Source: Phytoactinopolyspora halotolerans
GTDB taxonomy: Bacteria; Actinomycetota; Actinomycetes; Jiangellales; Jiangellaceae
Assembly: GCF_010550675.1 (NCBI RefSeq)
Contig: NZ_JAAGOA010000035.1
Location: forward strand, 1-64,000
Direction of reading: 5' to 3'
Length of the DNA: 64,000 nucleotides
Shown here in pieces: positions 20,271 through 28,963 of this stretch; within the stretch, counting starts at the first letter, position 1, and each line of letters starts with the position of its first letter. The position numbers were made by a program, and so were the translations under genes. The notes under the pieces are model-generated. The model saw nothing but the letters and a program-made list of their open reading frames with translations, was not told the DNA's origin and did not search any database.

Positions 20271-21668
20271 ATGTCACACGCACTAGCTGAAACCCAGACC
20301 CGCACCGTCGCCGCGCCGAGCCGGCGAATCACGAGAAACCTGGTGCTGGCCATGGCCTGTGCAGCCATAGCCATGGTCAGCATCGACATCGCCATCGTGA
20401 ATGTGGCGTTGCCTTCTATTCAGGCAGAGTTCGGCGTCGGTCACGGCATGCTGCAGTGGGTCGTCGTCGCGTATAGCCTGCTACTCGGTGGATTCCTGCT
20501 CTTCGGCGGAAGGTTAGCCGACAGGCTGGGCCAACGGCGCGTCTTCATCATCGGACTAGCCACCTTTACTGGGGCGTCGTTTCTGGCCGGAGTGGCACAG
20601 CAAGCCGACGTGTTGATCGCGGCCCGCACTGTTCAAGGCTTCGGCGCCGCGCTGATCGCTCCGACCGCCCTCTCATTGATCGCCGTCACGTTCACCGAGG
20701 GACCCGAGCGGGAGCGCGCTCTCGGCATCTTCGGTGCCGTCGGCGGAATCGCCGCGTCGGCCGGGGTGGTCGCCAGCGGGCTACTGACAGCCGGGCCTGG
20801 CTGGCGCTGGGCCTTTTACATCAACGTTCCCACCGGACTGATGTTGATCTTGCTCGGGGCGGCTTTCGCCCCCGGTCGGACCGGCGATCGGAAGACCAGA
20901 CTCGATATCGCCGGAGCGATCACCGTGACCGGCAGCCTGCTGTTGTTCATCTACGCGCTGCACCACGCCGCCGGCCACAGCTGGCTTTCCGGGTCGACGC
21001 TGGCGCTCTTTGCCGCCGCAGCCATACTGATGGTGGCGTTCGTACGGATCGAGGCCCGCGCCAAGGCCCCGCTCGTACCGGCCGCAACACTGCGCAACCG
21101 GTCCCTCATCAGCTCCAACCTGACCGCGTTCCTGGCGAGCTGTGCATTCCTCGCGTTCATCTTCATCGGCTCGCTGCTGATGCAGCAGGCGTTGGGCTAC
21201 TCACCGATCGACACGGGCCTAGCGTGGCTGGCGACCACGGCCACCATCTTTCCGGTCGCCATCATCGGAGGTCGGCTTGTTGCCAAGGTCGGTCTCCGCC
21301 GACTGCTGATCACGGGACTCGTCCTCTTCGCCGCCGCCGCCCTGTGGCTGGCTCGGGTCCCGAGCGACGGGAGCTACGTGACCGACGTGCTGCCGGCGTT
21401 TGTGCTAGCCGGAATCGGCTTCGGACTTGTTGAACCCGCTCTCCAGATCGGCGCATTGACCGGGGTAGCCGAGGAGGACACGGGCCTGGCCTCCGGCCTG
21501 ATCGAGACCATGCGCGAAGTTGGGGGCGCCGCCGGAGTCGCCGGGGTATCCACCGTGCTGGTGGCAGGGTCCGGAATCGGCGGATTCCACACGGCCTTCC
21601 TAATCATGGCCGCCCTCCTGGTCCTCGGCATGATCAGCGCAAGCCTGGGACACACTCGCCGCGCATGA
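20271..21668 (+). CDS. MFS transporter, DHA2 family (drug/proton antiporter)
   Basis: 465 residues with about 14 hydrophobic segments. Start of helix 1 is followed by VNVALPSIQAEF, motif A is GGRLADRLGQRRVF, and the motif GAVGGIAASAGVVASGLLTAGP lies at the antiporter helix 5; all typical of EmrB/QacA-type exporters. Probably pumps a toxic compound using the proton gradient. Placed behind a candidate ECF42 promoter and followed by DUF899, so it looks like the effector of the sigma locus. Confidence 0.9.
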   Translation: MSHALAETQTRTVAAPSRRITRNLVLAMACAAIAMVSIDIAIVNVALPSIQAEFGVGHGMLQWVVVAYSLLLGGFLLFGGRLADRLGQRRVFIIGLATFTGASFLAGVAQQADVLIAARTVQGFGAALIAPTALSLIAVTFTEGPERERALGIFGAVGGIAASAGVVASGLLTAGPGWRWAFYINVPTGLMLILLGAAFAPGRTGDRKTRLDIAGAITVTGSLLLFIYALHHAAGHSWLSGSTLALFAAAAILMVAFVRIEARAKAPLVPAATLRNRSLISSNLTAFLASCAFLAFIFIGSLLMQQALGYSPIDTGLAWLATTATIFPVAIIGGRLVAKVGLRRLLITGLVLFAAAALWLARVPSDGSYVTDVLPAFVLAGIGFGLVEPALQIGALTGVAEEDTGLASGLIETMREVGGAAGVAGVSTVLVAGSGIGGFHTAFLIMAALLVLGMISASLGHTRRA

Positions 21669-21716
21669 CACTCAACGATCCGCATAATCACTCCCCACTA
21701 CCGACAGGAGAACACC

Positions 21717-22436
21717 ATGAACATCGTCGATCGGGCGACCTTCGAGGCCGAACTTGATCAACTACGAGCCCGGGAGAAGGCCCACACCAGGGAGGGAGAT
21801 GCAATCGCCGCGGCGCGCCGTCGCCTGCCCGTGGTCGAGGTCGATGCGAGCCTGACGCTGGTCGGGCCGGACGGGCCGACCACACTGCTCGCGGCGTTCG
21901 AGGGACGCAGCCAGCTCATCGCCTTCTACTTCATGTGGCACCATGCATCGTCGGCCGCCGACGTATGCGAGGGCTGCACGTTCTACACCGGTCAGGTCCG
22001 CGAGTTATCCATCCTGCACTCTCGCGACGCGACGTTCGCGGTGTTGTGTCAGGGCCCGTACGCCGAAAGCCGCCGGTATCGCGACTTCATGGGCTGGGAC
22101 ATGCCGTGGTATTCGGCGCAGGAGTCCGCGGCGGAGCTGCTGGCCGGACGCCAGGTCGGCATGTTCTACCTGGTCTGCTATGTCCGGAAGGGCGAGCGCG
22201 TCTTCGAGACCTACTCCACCAGCGGACGGGGCGTGGAGGCGATGGACAACAGCTACGGCCTACTGGACCTCTCCCGTTTCGGCCGGCAAGAGCCATGGGA
22301 GAACTCACCGGACGGCTCGCCGCAGGAGTGGGGGAACGAGTCCGGCAACCCGCACCCGTACCGGGTGGGCGGGCGGCCGATCGCACAATGGACACGGCTC
22401 TCGGCCGGTCACATGGACCCGCTGACCCAGGACTGA
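21717..22436 (+). CDS. DUF899 family thioredoxin-like protein
   Basis: 239 residues, ribosome site AGGAGAA before ATG. Family marks are LIAFYFMWHHA, the CEGC pair (Cys in a CxxC) in VCEGCTFYTGQV, YRDFMGWDMPWYSA and GLLDLSRFGRQEPWE. Thioredoxin-like fold; catalysis not known. Third gene behind the candidate ECF42 promoter, 48 bp after the exporter. Confidence 0.88.
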   Translation: MNIVDRATFEAELDQLRAREKAHTREGDAIAAARRRLPVVEVDASLTLVGPDGPTTLLAAFEGRSQLIAFYFMWHHASSAADVCEGCTFYTGQVRELSILHSRDATFAVLCQGPYAESRRYRDFMGWDMPWYSAQESAAELLAGRQVGMFYLVCYVRKGERVFETYSTSGRGVEAMDNSYGLLDLSRFGRQEPWENSPDGSPQEWGNESGNPHPYRVGGRPIAQWTRLSAGHMDPLTQD

Positions 22437-22782
22437 ACCCTCTCAGATCATTCGGACGCGAGAGTGCACGTCGGTCCCCATGATCTACGCCGTTGCGCCG
22501 GTCAACGAGGACAGCCCGCCAGCCGCGTGGTGACGGCTCGTCGCCGCCGGTGATCAGCGACGTCGTGAAGCTCCAGTCGTCGCACGGGACGAACAAGAAG
22601 CTGGATTCCCGTCGTCCCGTCGTGCGAGCTGCCATCGCTGTCGGCGCAGGGCGGTAACGTCGCCCCGACATGACGGCACGTCGTCCTTCGTCCGTTTGCC
22701 AGGATCAGAACGGGTCGTGCCCATGGGCCGGCACGGAAGAGGAACGAGATGAGTTTCGGGTGCGGGAGAGGCAGGGTTGGCC
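22437..22782 (+). other. Intergenic region, no gene recognised
   Basis: 346 bases between DUF899 and the arginase-like gene. Overlapping frames on the minus strand are arginine- and serine-rich with no ribosome site. A weak hairpin (CTCTC...GAGAG, around 22440-22465) follows DUF899 and may be its terminator. Nothing else seen. Confidence 0.35.
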
Positions 22783-23685
22783 ATGGTAGATCGGGAACGG
22801 ACGCTGGCATTGCTGGACGCGCCGTCCAACCTGGGGCTGCGGCCGCCGGCTGAAGGGCTGGTACCCGGGTGCTACAAGGCTCCTGGTGTGCTGCGCGACG
22901 CCGGGCTGCTGGACCGGCTCGGAGCGGTCGAGGCCGGCGTGGTGACCGCGGGCCGGTACCGCCCGGACTGGACGCCGGGTGTGGTCCGCAACGAGGCGGC
23001 GATCGCCGCGCACTCGCGGCGTCTGGCCAACCGGGTCCAAGCCCTGCTTCACCGACACAACCTTCCCGTGGTGCTCGGTGGCGACTGCAGCATTCTGGTG
23101 GGCATCGGCCTGGCGCTGCGACGGGTGGGACGGTTCGGCCTGGTCTCGCTGGACGGCCTCGACTACCGGCATCCGGGGAACATGCCGGATCGGGTCGGGG
23201 CCATGGGCGGGGAGAGCCTCGCTGTGGTCACCGGTCTCGGCGGGGCGCTGGCCGAGCTGGACGGTCTACGCCCCTACCTGCGGTCGGCGGACACGGTCGC
23301 GATGGGTATCCGCCCGGACGACGAGTGCGCGGACGAGGCGGCGGGCAACGGCCTTCACCTCGTCGACGCGATCGAGGTGTCGAATGACCCGGCCGCCGCG
23401 GCCGCGCGAGCACTCGACGTGGTGGAACGCGCCGACCTGGACGGATTCTGGATCCACGTCGACGCTGACGTGCTGGATCCGGAGCTGATGCCGGCGGTCG
23501 ACGCCCCAGACCCGGGCGGGCTGACGTTCGACCAGCTCACCACGGTGCTGCGGGTCCTGCTCGGATCGCCGGGCGTCGTCGGTATCGACCTGACGATCTA
23601 CGACCCGGACCTCGATCCGGACCTGAGCGGCGGGCGACGGCTGGCGGATCTGCTCGCAGACGTCCTGGCAGGGACGGGCCAATGA
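22783..23685 (+). CDS. Arginase/agmatinase-fold protein with altered metal site
   Basis: 300 residues from ATG (TTG two codons earlier is possible). The ureohydrolase fold is clear: GPC-like entry, VVLGGDCSILVGIG, FGLVSLDGLDYRHP, and FWIHVDADVLDPELMPAVDA ahead of PGGLTFDQL. Active arginases carry GGDHS, DAHxD and DxD; here the first is GGDCS and the second DGLDY, so two metal-ligand histidines are replaced (Cys, Leu) while the DxD pair stays. It may be inactive, use a different metal, or be a formiminoglutamase-like variant. See finding. Confidence 0.82.
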   Translation: MVDRERTLALLDAPSNLGLRPPAEGLVPGCYKAPGVLRDAGLLDRLGAVEAGVVTAGRYRPDWTPGVVRNEAAIAAHSRRLANRVQALLHRHNLPVVLGGDCSILVGIGLALRRVGRFGLVSLDGLDYRHPGNMPDRVGAMGGESLAVVTGLGGALAELDGLRPYLRSADTVAMGIRPDDECADEAAGNGLHLVDAIEVSNDPAAAAARALDVVERADLDGFWIHVDADVLDPELMPAVDAPDPGGLTFDQLTTVLRVLLGSPGVVGIDLTIYDPDLDPDLSGGRRLADLLADVLAGTGQ

Positions 23686-23763
23686 GGTCGACCTCGTGAC
23701 GCAATCCGGCACCACGCGTGGGGGATCGACCGATGGCCGATCCCCCACGTCACCGGATCAGAC

Positions 23764-26700
23764 TCAGCCGCAGTGTGCGGCGTCGTACGGCATCTCCTCC
23801 GTGCGGGTGTCTCCAGTCGTCACGCCCGTGACCGTCACGGTCGCGACCCCTGCCGACACGGCACTCTCTTCGGTCATGAACCGCGCCGACTTCGAGCGCC
23901 CCGGATTCACGTCGTCCCATGACTTCTCACCGTAGGCGGTCGAGACATGCACGGCGACCTGCTCATCGTCGTCGTTCGTGACGGACGTGCGCAGCATGAC
24001 CTTCGGTCCCACGCATTCCGTCCATGCCTCGACGGTGAACTCCGGCTGGGCGATCAGGTCGAAGGTGAAGCTCTCCGTCTCCGACGTTCGACCGGAAAGA
24101 TCCGTCGCCGCGTAGCGCACTTCGTACTCACCTCCGGCGAGCGCGATGGTGGCCTCGTGGCTGGCGGTGGCCGCTCCGTCGGCGACGTCGGTGTGCGTGC
24201 TCTGCACCAGTTCACCGTCCTGGTAGATGTCCGCGGAAATGCTCTTCAGGCCGACATCGTCGGACGCGTCGACGTTCACGGTCACCTCATTGGCGGAAAC
24301 GTCACCGGCCGGAGACGTGAGCGACACCGTCGGCGCCTCCATGTCACCATCGAACATCCACCGCTGGTTGGCGTCGCCGGAGCACCACCAGAGTGCGATG
24401 CGGGTGCCGTTCGACGTTGCCGCTTCCCACGCATCCATGCAGACGCCCGTTACCGCGCTGCGGATCGATCCGTCCGGTTGAATCTCCCATTTCTGCGTCT
24501 CGGCGCCGGTGCAGTCCTGCGTCACGATTGCGGTTCCGGTTCCGGTGCCGCCGCCCTGTGTGCCGAGGCACGTGCTGCCATCGAAGACGGTCAGCTCACC
24601 GTCGGCTGTGACCGTGATGCGCTGGTTCGCCTCCCCGTGGCAGTCGAAGAGGATCGCTTGCGTCCCCACATCAGTGGAGTCACCCGGAACCGTAAGGCAG
24701 CGCTCCGAGGCAACACCGATGACCTTCGCGTAGCGGATCTCCGCCTCCGTGATCTCGAAGGAGACTGTGACCGGCTCCGATGCGTCGTTGCCCGTCACGG
24801 TTGCCGTATACGACCCGATCACAAGATCGGTCGCCTCGATGGCCGCCTCGGCGCCGGCGTCCACGGTCGCGGTGGAGCTGAAAACGGCCTCGCCTGCGCC
24901 GTCGGCTACCTCCACCGAATACGTGACCTCATCCGGCGTGGGGTTCCCGATCGTCAAGGCGGCGACGCCCGTGCCGTTGCCGGGAGTGGAAGCACGCTCC
25001 TCAGTGACGGTGACAACCGGGGAGGCCGGTCGCTCGGCATGGATGCGAATGGTGATCGTCGTGGTCACCGCGTTTGCCGCAGACTGCGCCTGGATGTCGG
25101 CCGTGAAGGTTCCCGCCGTCGTCGGAGTTCCCGAAATGGTGCCATCCTCGGCGAGCGTCAGCCCGTCCGGCAGAGCTCCGTCGATCACGTCGAAGGTGGG
25201 CGAACCCGTCGCCTTGAGCTCGTAGGAATAGGGCACGTCCACGACACCGGCCGGCACGTCGACGTCCGTGAACTCGGCCAGGGTGCGGCGCACCAGATCG
25301 GTCGAGGCAGCCGACACCTCACCGCTCTCGGTGACGACGAAGAGGTGATACGTGCCCGCTTCCGACGGCAGCTCGATACTGGTCGCGTCCCCCGGCGCCG
25401 CTGTCATGGTGTCGCCGGAAGCGAAATCGGTCGTGCCTTCAGGCGCGAGCCAGATGGTCGCCGACGCATCACCCGTGCCACGGATCGGGATCGAGGTTGC
25501 CGAGCCGTCAGCTTCCACGCTGGCAGGCAGCACATGGTCGGGCGACATCGTCGCCTCCGCCCCCAGAAGGTCGCGATAGGCGGGCTCGAGACCGGAATTC
25601 GCCGTGACCGCGTACGCCGCGAGGGGCCAGACCGCGTCCTCGTACACCATGATGGGCTCGATGTGGCTGTCCGGCGGGTCGTTGGCGTACTTGTTCCACA
25701 CCGTCGCCCACGTGTTCGTGATCGTCAGATTGTGCTTGGATCCCCAGTCTTCGGAGTTGATCGTGTATGTCACGCCGTCGGAGATGTCGAGTACGTTACT
25801 GTCGAACGTGATGTAGGCGGACGCCTCGTCGGCGTGCAACCCGTACGTGTGGCCGGCCCGCACGCCGTCGATGTAGTTGTGCGAGATGATGGTGTCCGGC
25901 TGTGCGCCGAGAGTATAGACAGGACCGGTATCGTTCCGGTCGTTCACCGTGTCGATGAACTCGTTGTATCGGATGCTGTTGTTCCTCGCGACGGTGGTGG
26001 GGTTTCCCGGTTCGATCGAGCCGGGGGACCCGTTGAAGTTCCACCAGCCCCAGCCCATCGAGATGCCGGCCCACGACGTCTTCTCGATCACGTTGTGCTC
26101 GAAGGTCATCGTGTCGACGAAGAAGGCGCCGACCGCTGGGGAGCCAAGGAACAGCTTCGCGCTGTCGTACACGTAGTTGTTGGTGATCTGGATGTTCGTC
26201 GGAGCGCCCTCGACATCCGCGGGAAACTTCTCCTTGTTGTCTTCTGCCGCGTCGCCGATGTACACGTGCTGCGGGTGGCCGACGTTGATCGCTGTGCCGC
26301 CGATGTCTCTCGTCACGTTTCCGGTGAGCTGGGAGTCGACCACGTCATTGATGAGCGATATGCCGTCAGCTCCGGTGTGCTCGACCCGGTTGCGTTCAAG
26401 GGAGATGTTCGCTGCGCTGGTCACCTCGATGGCGGCGGGCTGCAGGTCGACGTTCCGGTAGTGGTAGACATGGAAGTTGCCGTGCACATAGGCGGAGTTG
26501 ATGATGTTCGCCTGCTGCGCCTGCTTGAACGAGGCACCGTCGACTTCGGCGAGGTCCCAGTCGGTGTGCCGCACGGTGATGCCCTCGAAGCTGAGGTCGT
26601 GAACGCGGTCGGTCGTCGAGGTCCCTGCGACGCTCAGGACGGTCTCGACGTTGCCCGGAGCGAAGACGGAGGCCGTGGCCATATCCTCGGACTCGGCCTT

Positions 26701-27588
26701 GTAGTAGTACACGGTCTTGGCGTCGCGGTCGTAGTAGAACTCGCCGGGCTCATCGAGAAACTCGTAGGCGTTCATGAGCTTGTGGCTGCCGCGGACCTGG
26801 AAGTTGCCGTTGAAGGCGCCGGCCGCGATCGCGGCGCCCGGCTGCTGAAACAGCAGCACGCGGCTTGTCCCGTCCTCACTGGTGGTGACATCGCGCACAC
26901 CCACGATCGCCGTGGTCCAGGTGGTGGCCGTCTGGATCTCCATATCCTCGGCGTTGCCGCTGATCTCCGGCACATCGCTCAGCGCGTACCTCGCGCCGTC
27001 GCACTCGGTGCCCGACTCCCATGCCCACGGTGCCTGCCCCGCTGTGATCGTGTACTCGCCGTAGCATCCCTGTGACGACACGTTCTTGTATGCCATCACC
27101 GCACGCTGATCGTTGACGTAAAGGGCGCGGAGCTTGTCCGCCCGATCCAGCGGCGCCGACCAGATGTCTCCGTCGTGCTGCGTCCAGCCGGAGATCTCGG
27201 CGCCTGCCTCGAGCACCGGCGTCTCGTTCTCGAACGCCGAGTAGATCACCCGATGACCGTTCGAGCCCGAATCCTCGGGACCGAACTCGACCGTAGAGTC
27301 GACAGGGTACGAGCCGCCACGCAGGTAGACGTGGATGTCACCGGACATGTCCGCGTTGACCTCGCGCACCGCGTCTCTCGCGCGATCAAGCGTCCGAAAT
27401 GGGGCCTCCAGCGTGCCCGCGTTCGAGTCGTCACCGTCGGGAGCGACATAGAACGCGTTTTCGGCGGGTGCCGCCGAAGCCGGCGTCGGAATGCCGACGA
27501 GCGCGACCACGAGTGCGACCACCGTTGCCACCAGAGCGGTACAGGCTCGAAGCCCATACCGATCCGGCGCCTCTGCTGTTTTGATCAT
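23764..27588 (-). CDS. Very large secreted beta-helix protein with Ig-like and ricin-lectin domains
   Basis: 1274 residues from the ATG of MIKTAEAPDRYG (GAAGGAG upstream). Signal peptide about 1-40, then the DUF1565-type start FYVAPDGDDSNAGTLEAPF and a right-handed parallel beta-helix of roughly 330-630 (many N-x-I, asparagine ladders such as NNYVYD, NVLDIS). A He_PIG-like Ig domain follows (about 775-845, LPDGLTLAEDGTISGTP), a FIVAR/CARDB-like strand region, a ricin-type lectin (about 950-1080 with QxW/NQRW repeats) and a C-terminal Ig-like domain. Beta-helices of this kind cleave polysaccharides, probably pectic or hemicellulosic. Expressed behind the promoter/operator module shared with the importer. 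Confidence 0.85.
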   Translation of the reverse strand: MIKTAEAPDRYGLRACTALVATVVALVVALVGIPTPASAAPAENAFYVAPDGDDSNAGTLEAPFRTLDRARDAVREVNADMSGDIHVYLRGGSYPVDSTVEFGPEDSGSNGHRVIYSAFENETPVLEAGAEISGWTQHDGDIWSAPLDRADKLRALYVNDQRAVMAYKNVSSQGCYGEYTITAGQAPWAWESGTECDGARYALSDVPEISGNAEDMEIQTATTWTTAIVGVRDVTTSEDGTSRVLLFQQPGAAIAAGAFNGNFQVRGSHKLMNAYEFLDEPGEFYYDRDAKTVYYYKAESEDMATASVFAPGNVETVLSVAGTSTTDRVHDLSFEGITVRHTDWDLAEVDGASFKQAQQANIINSAYVHGNFHVYHYRNVDLQPAAIEVTSAANISLERNRVEHTGADGISLINDVVDSQLTGNVTRDIGGTAINVGHPQHVYIGDAAEDNKEKFPADVEGAPTNIQITNNYVYDSAKLFLGSPAVGAFFVDTMTFEHNVIEKTSWAGISMGWGWWNFNGSPGSIEPGNPTTVARNNSIRYNEFIDTVNDRNDTGPVYTLGAQPDTIISHNYIDGVRAGHTYGLHADEASAYITFDSNVLDISDGVTYTINSEDWGSKHNLTITNTWATVWNKYANDPPDSHIEPIMVYEDAVWPLAAYAVTANSGLEPAYRDLLGAEATMSPDHVLPASVEADGSATSIPIRGTGDASATIWLAPEGTTDFASGDTMTAAPGDATSIELPSEAGTYHLFVVTESGEVSAASTDLVRRTLAEFTDVDVPAGVVDVPYSYELKATGSPTFDVIDGALPDGLTLAEDGTISGTPTTAGTFTADIQAQSAANAVTTTITIRIHAERPASPVVTVTEERASTPGNGTGVAALTIGNPTPDEVTYSVEVADGAGEAVFSSTATVDAGAEAAIEATDLVIGSYTATVTGNDASEPVTVSFEITEAEIRYAKVIGVASERCLTVPGDSTDVGTQAILFDCHGEANQRITVTADGELTVFDGSTCLGTQGGGTGTGTAIVTQDCTGAETQKWEIQPDGSIRSAVTGVCMDAWEAATSNGTRIALWWCSGDANQRWMFDGDMEAPTVSLTSPAGDVSANEVTVNVDASDDVGLKSISADIYQDGELVQSTHTDVADGAATASHEATIALAGGEYEVRYAATDLSGRTSETESFTFDLIAQPEFTVEAWTECVGPKVMLRTSVTNDDDEQVAVHVSTAYGEKSWDDVNPGRSKSARFMTEESAVSAGVATVTVTGVTTGDTRTEEMPYDAAHCG

Positions 27589-27813
27589 GGTTTGCTCTTC
27601 TCCTTCGGTGTTCGGGACGGCCTTGTAGCCGTCTCGTACGTTGACCACCAGCGGATCCGATTCGGCGCCGGACTGGCTATCACGGACCAGAGACGCGTCC
27701 CGAGCCGACCGTCGCCAATCCCGCGATCAGCGCGGCCGGCCACAGTGCTCGCCGCTTCACTCTGCTCACCGTTCAGAAAGTGGCCGGTTCGCCGGGTCGC
27801 CAGATTGTGGCAA

Positions 27814-27843
27814 AACATAACTCGTATGACGTATGCCGTCAAT
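27814..27843 (-). promoter_or_regulatory. Promoter with FadR/GntR operator for the beta-helix gene
   Basis: On the minus strand: -35 TTGACG (27842-27837), 17-base spacer, -10 TATGTT (27819-27814). The operator TGACGTATGCCGTCA (27827-27841 on the plus strand) overlaps the -35 and spacer. The 27-base block is repeated almost unchanged in front of the importer. The expected start leaves a long leader of about 220 bases before the ATG. Confidence 0.65.
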
Positions 27844-28043
27844 GGGCGGGAAACCATCACATGCCTGATTACGGTGCCCTGGACGCAGGGTGACCGGCGG
27901 AGATGTGACGGCATCGCGCCGCGGACTTATAGCGGTCCCGCTATGCCCGAGTGGTCAGCCGGACCGGACGACGCGGCGCTCCGCGACGGCGGGCCTATGA
28001 CGATCTCGGTGTTGACGCTCGGCGCGCCTGACAACCGGCAGGC

Positions 28044-28814
28044 TCAACGCTTCAACCGGTCGGGATCACCCTGTCCGCTGCGGCGCACAAGCCATGCCTC
28101 CGTGATGTGGCTGAACATCGCTTCCGCGGCACCGTCGGGATCGTGCGCCGCGATGCGCTCGTATATGCGACGGTGGCCTTGGTTGGACGCGACGCAGAGG
28201 GCCCGTTCGGTCCTGCCGACGTAGCGGGCAGTGCTGTTGGCTTGCCGCTCGAGAGCGCGTATGACCGCTCGGGCCAGGCGGTTGCCAGACGCCTGCATGA
28301 CGGTGTCGTGGAAGGCGAGGTCGTGCTCGCCATAGGTCACGGGGTCGCCGACGAGTTCGTCCATCCGGTCGACGAGTGTGCGCAACTGGTCGACGATCTC
28401 CGGGGTGGCCAGCCGTGCTGCGACGTGCGCCATGTCGGACTCGAGCAAGCGGCGCGTCACCACCAGATCATCGAGGATCGCGAGGCTCTCATCCTCGGCG
28501 ATGGTCGCCGCGAGGACGAGTTCGTCCAGCATGTTCCAGGACGTCGACGGTTGGACCACGGTCCCCGCCCCCTGGCGGATCTTCACCAGACCCTTCTCCT
28601 GGAGAATCTTGACGGCTTCGCGGATCACGGTTCGACTGACCGAGAATGCCTCGCAGAGGGCGGGCTCCGGCGGCAGTAACTCTCCCGGCGGAAGCTGGCC
28701 GCGGACGATCCGCTGCACCATCTCAGCGGTGACCGCTTTGGCAAGGTTGGTCGGTCGCTGTGCCCAAGCGAACGGGGCCTCAGCGTTCGTGGTCGGTAGT
28801 TGCGATGCCGTCAT
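28044..28814 (-). CDS. FadR/GntR-family transcriptional regulator (FCD domain)
   Basis: 256 residues from the ATG three bases after GGAGGG; the 12-residue longer frame lacks a site. N-terminal winged HTH (about 20-85: LLPPEPALCEAFSVSRTVIR and ILQEKGLVKIRQGAGTVV), then the helical FCD ligand-binding domain with its histidine/aspartate metal residues (DLAFHDTVMQASGNRL; EHD, HRRIYERI). Binds small carboxylates or sugar acids. Divergent from the importer operon; the operator between them probably controls both, and a copy controls the beta-helix gene. Confidence 0.92.
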   Translation of the reverse strand: MTASQLPTTNAEAPFAWAQRPTNLAKAVTAEMVQRIVRGQLPPGELLPPEPALCEAFSVSRTVIREAVKILQEKGLVKIRQGAGTVVQPSTSWNMLDELVLAATIAEDESLAILDDLVVTRRLLESDMAHVAARLATPEIVDQLRTLVDRMDELVGDPVTYGEHDLAFHDTVMQASGNRLARAVIRALERQANSTARYVGRTERALCVASNQGHRRIYERIAAHDPDGAAEAMFSHITEAWLVRRSGQGDPDRLKR

Positions 28815-28862
28815 GTTCCCTCCGCTGACGCCGCGGGAAAGCGGTGCCACAGGTCTACGCAG

Positions 28863-28906
28863 ATTATAGTCACACTATTGACGTAATACGTCATACGAGT
28901 TACGTT
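28863..28906 (+). promoter_or_regulatory. Divergent promoters sharing a palindromic FadR/GntR operator
   Basis: Plus-strand promoter for the importer operon: TTGACG (28878-28883), 17-base spacer, TACGTT (28901-28906). The operator TGACGTAATACGTCA (28879-28893) is a perfect palindrome around a central A and overlaps this -35. On the minus strand a perfect TATAAT (28868-28863) serves the regulator gene, so the operator also sits over its -35 region. Binding would repress both directions. Confidence 0.7.
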
Positions 28907-28963
28907 TTCCGGCAATGTGCTGATAGTCAGTCATCCACCTGGCCCCTCGGGAAGTGAGCAGCA

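Noticed and set aside
23947-27075. 1042-codon plus-strand frame over the beta-helix gene
   Set aside because: Antisense shadow; no ribosome site or domains.
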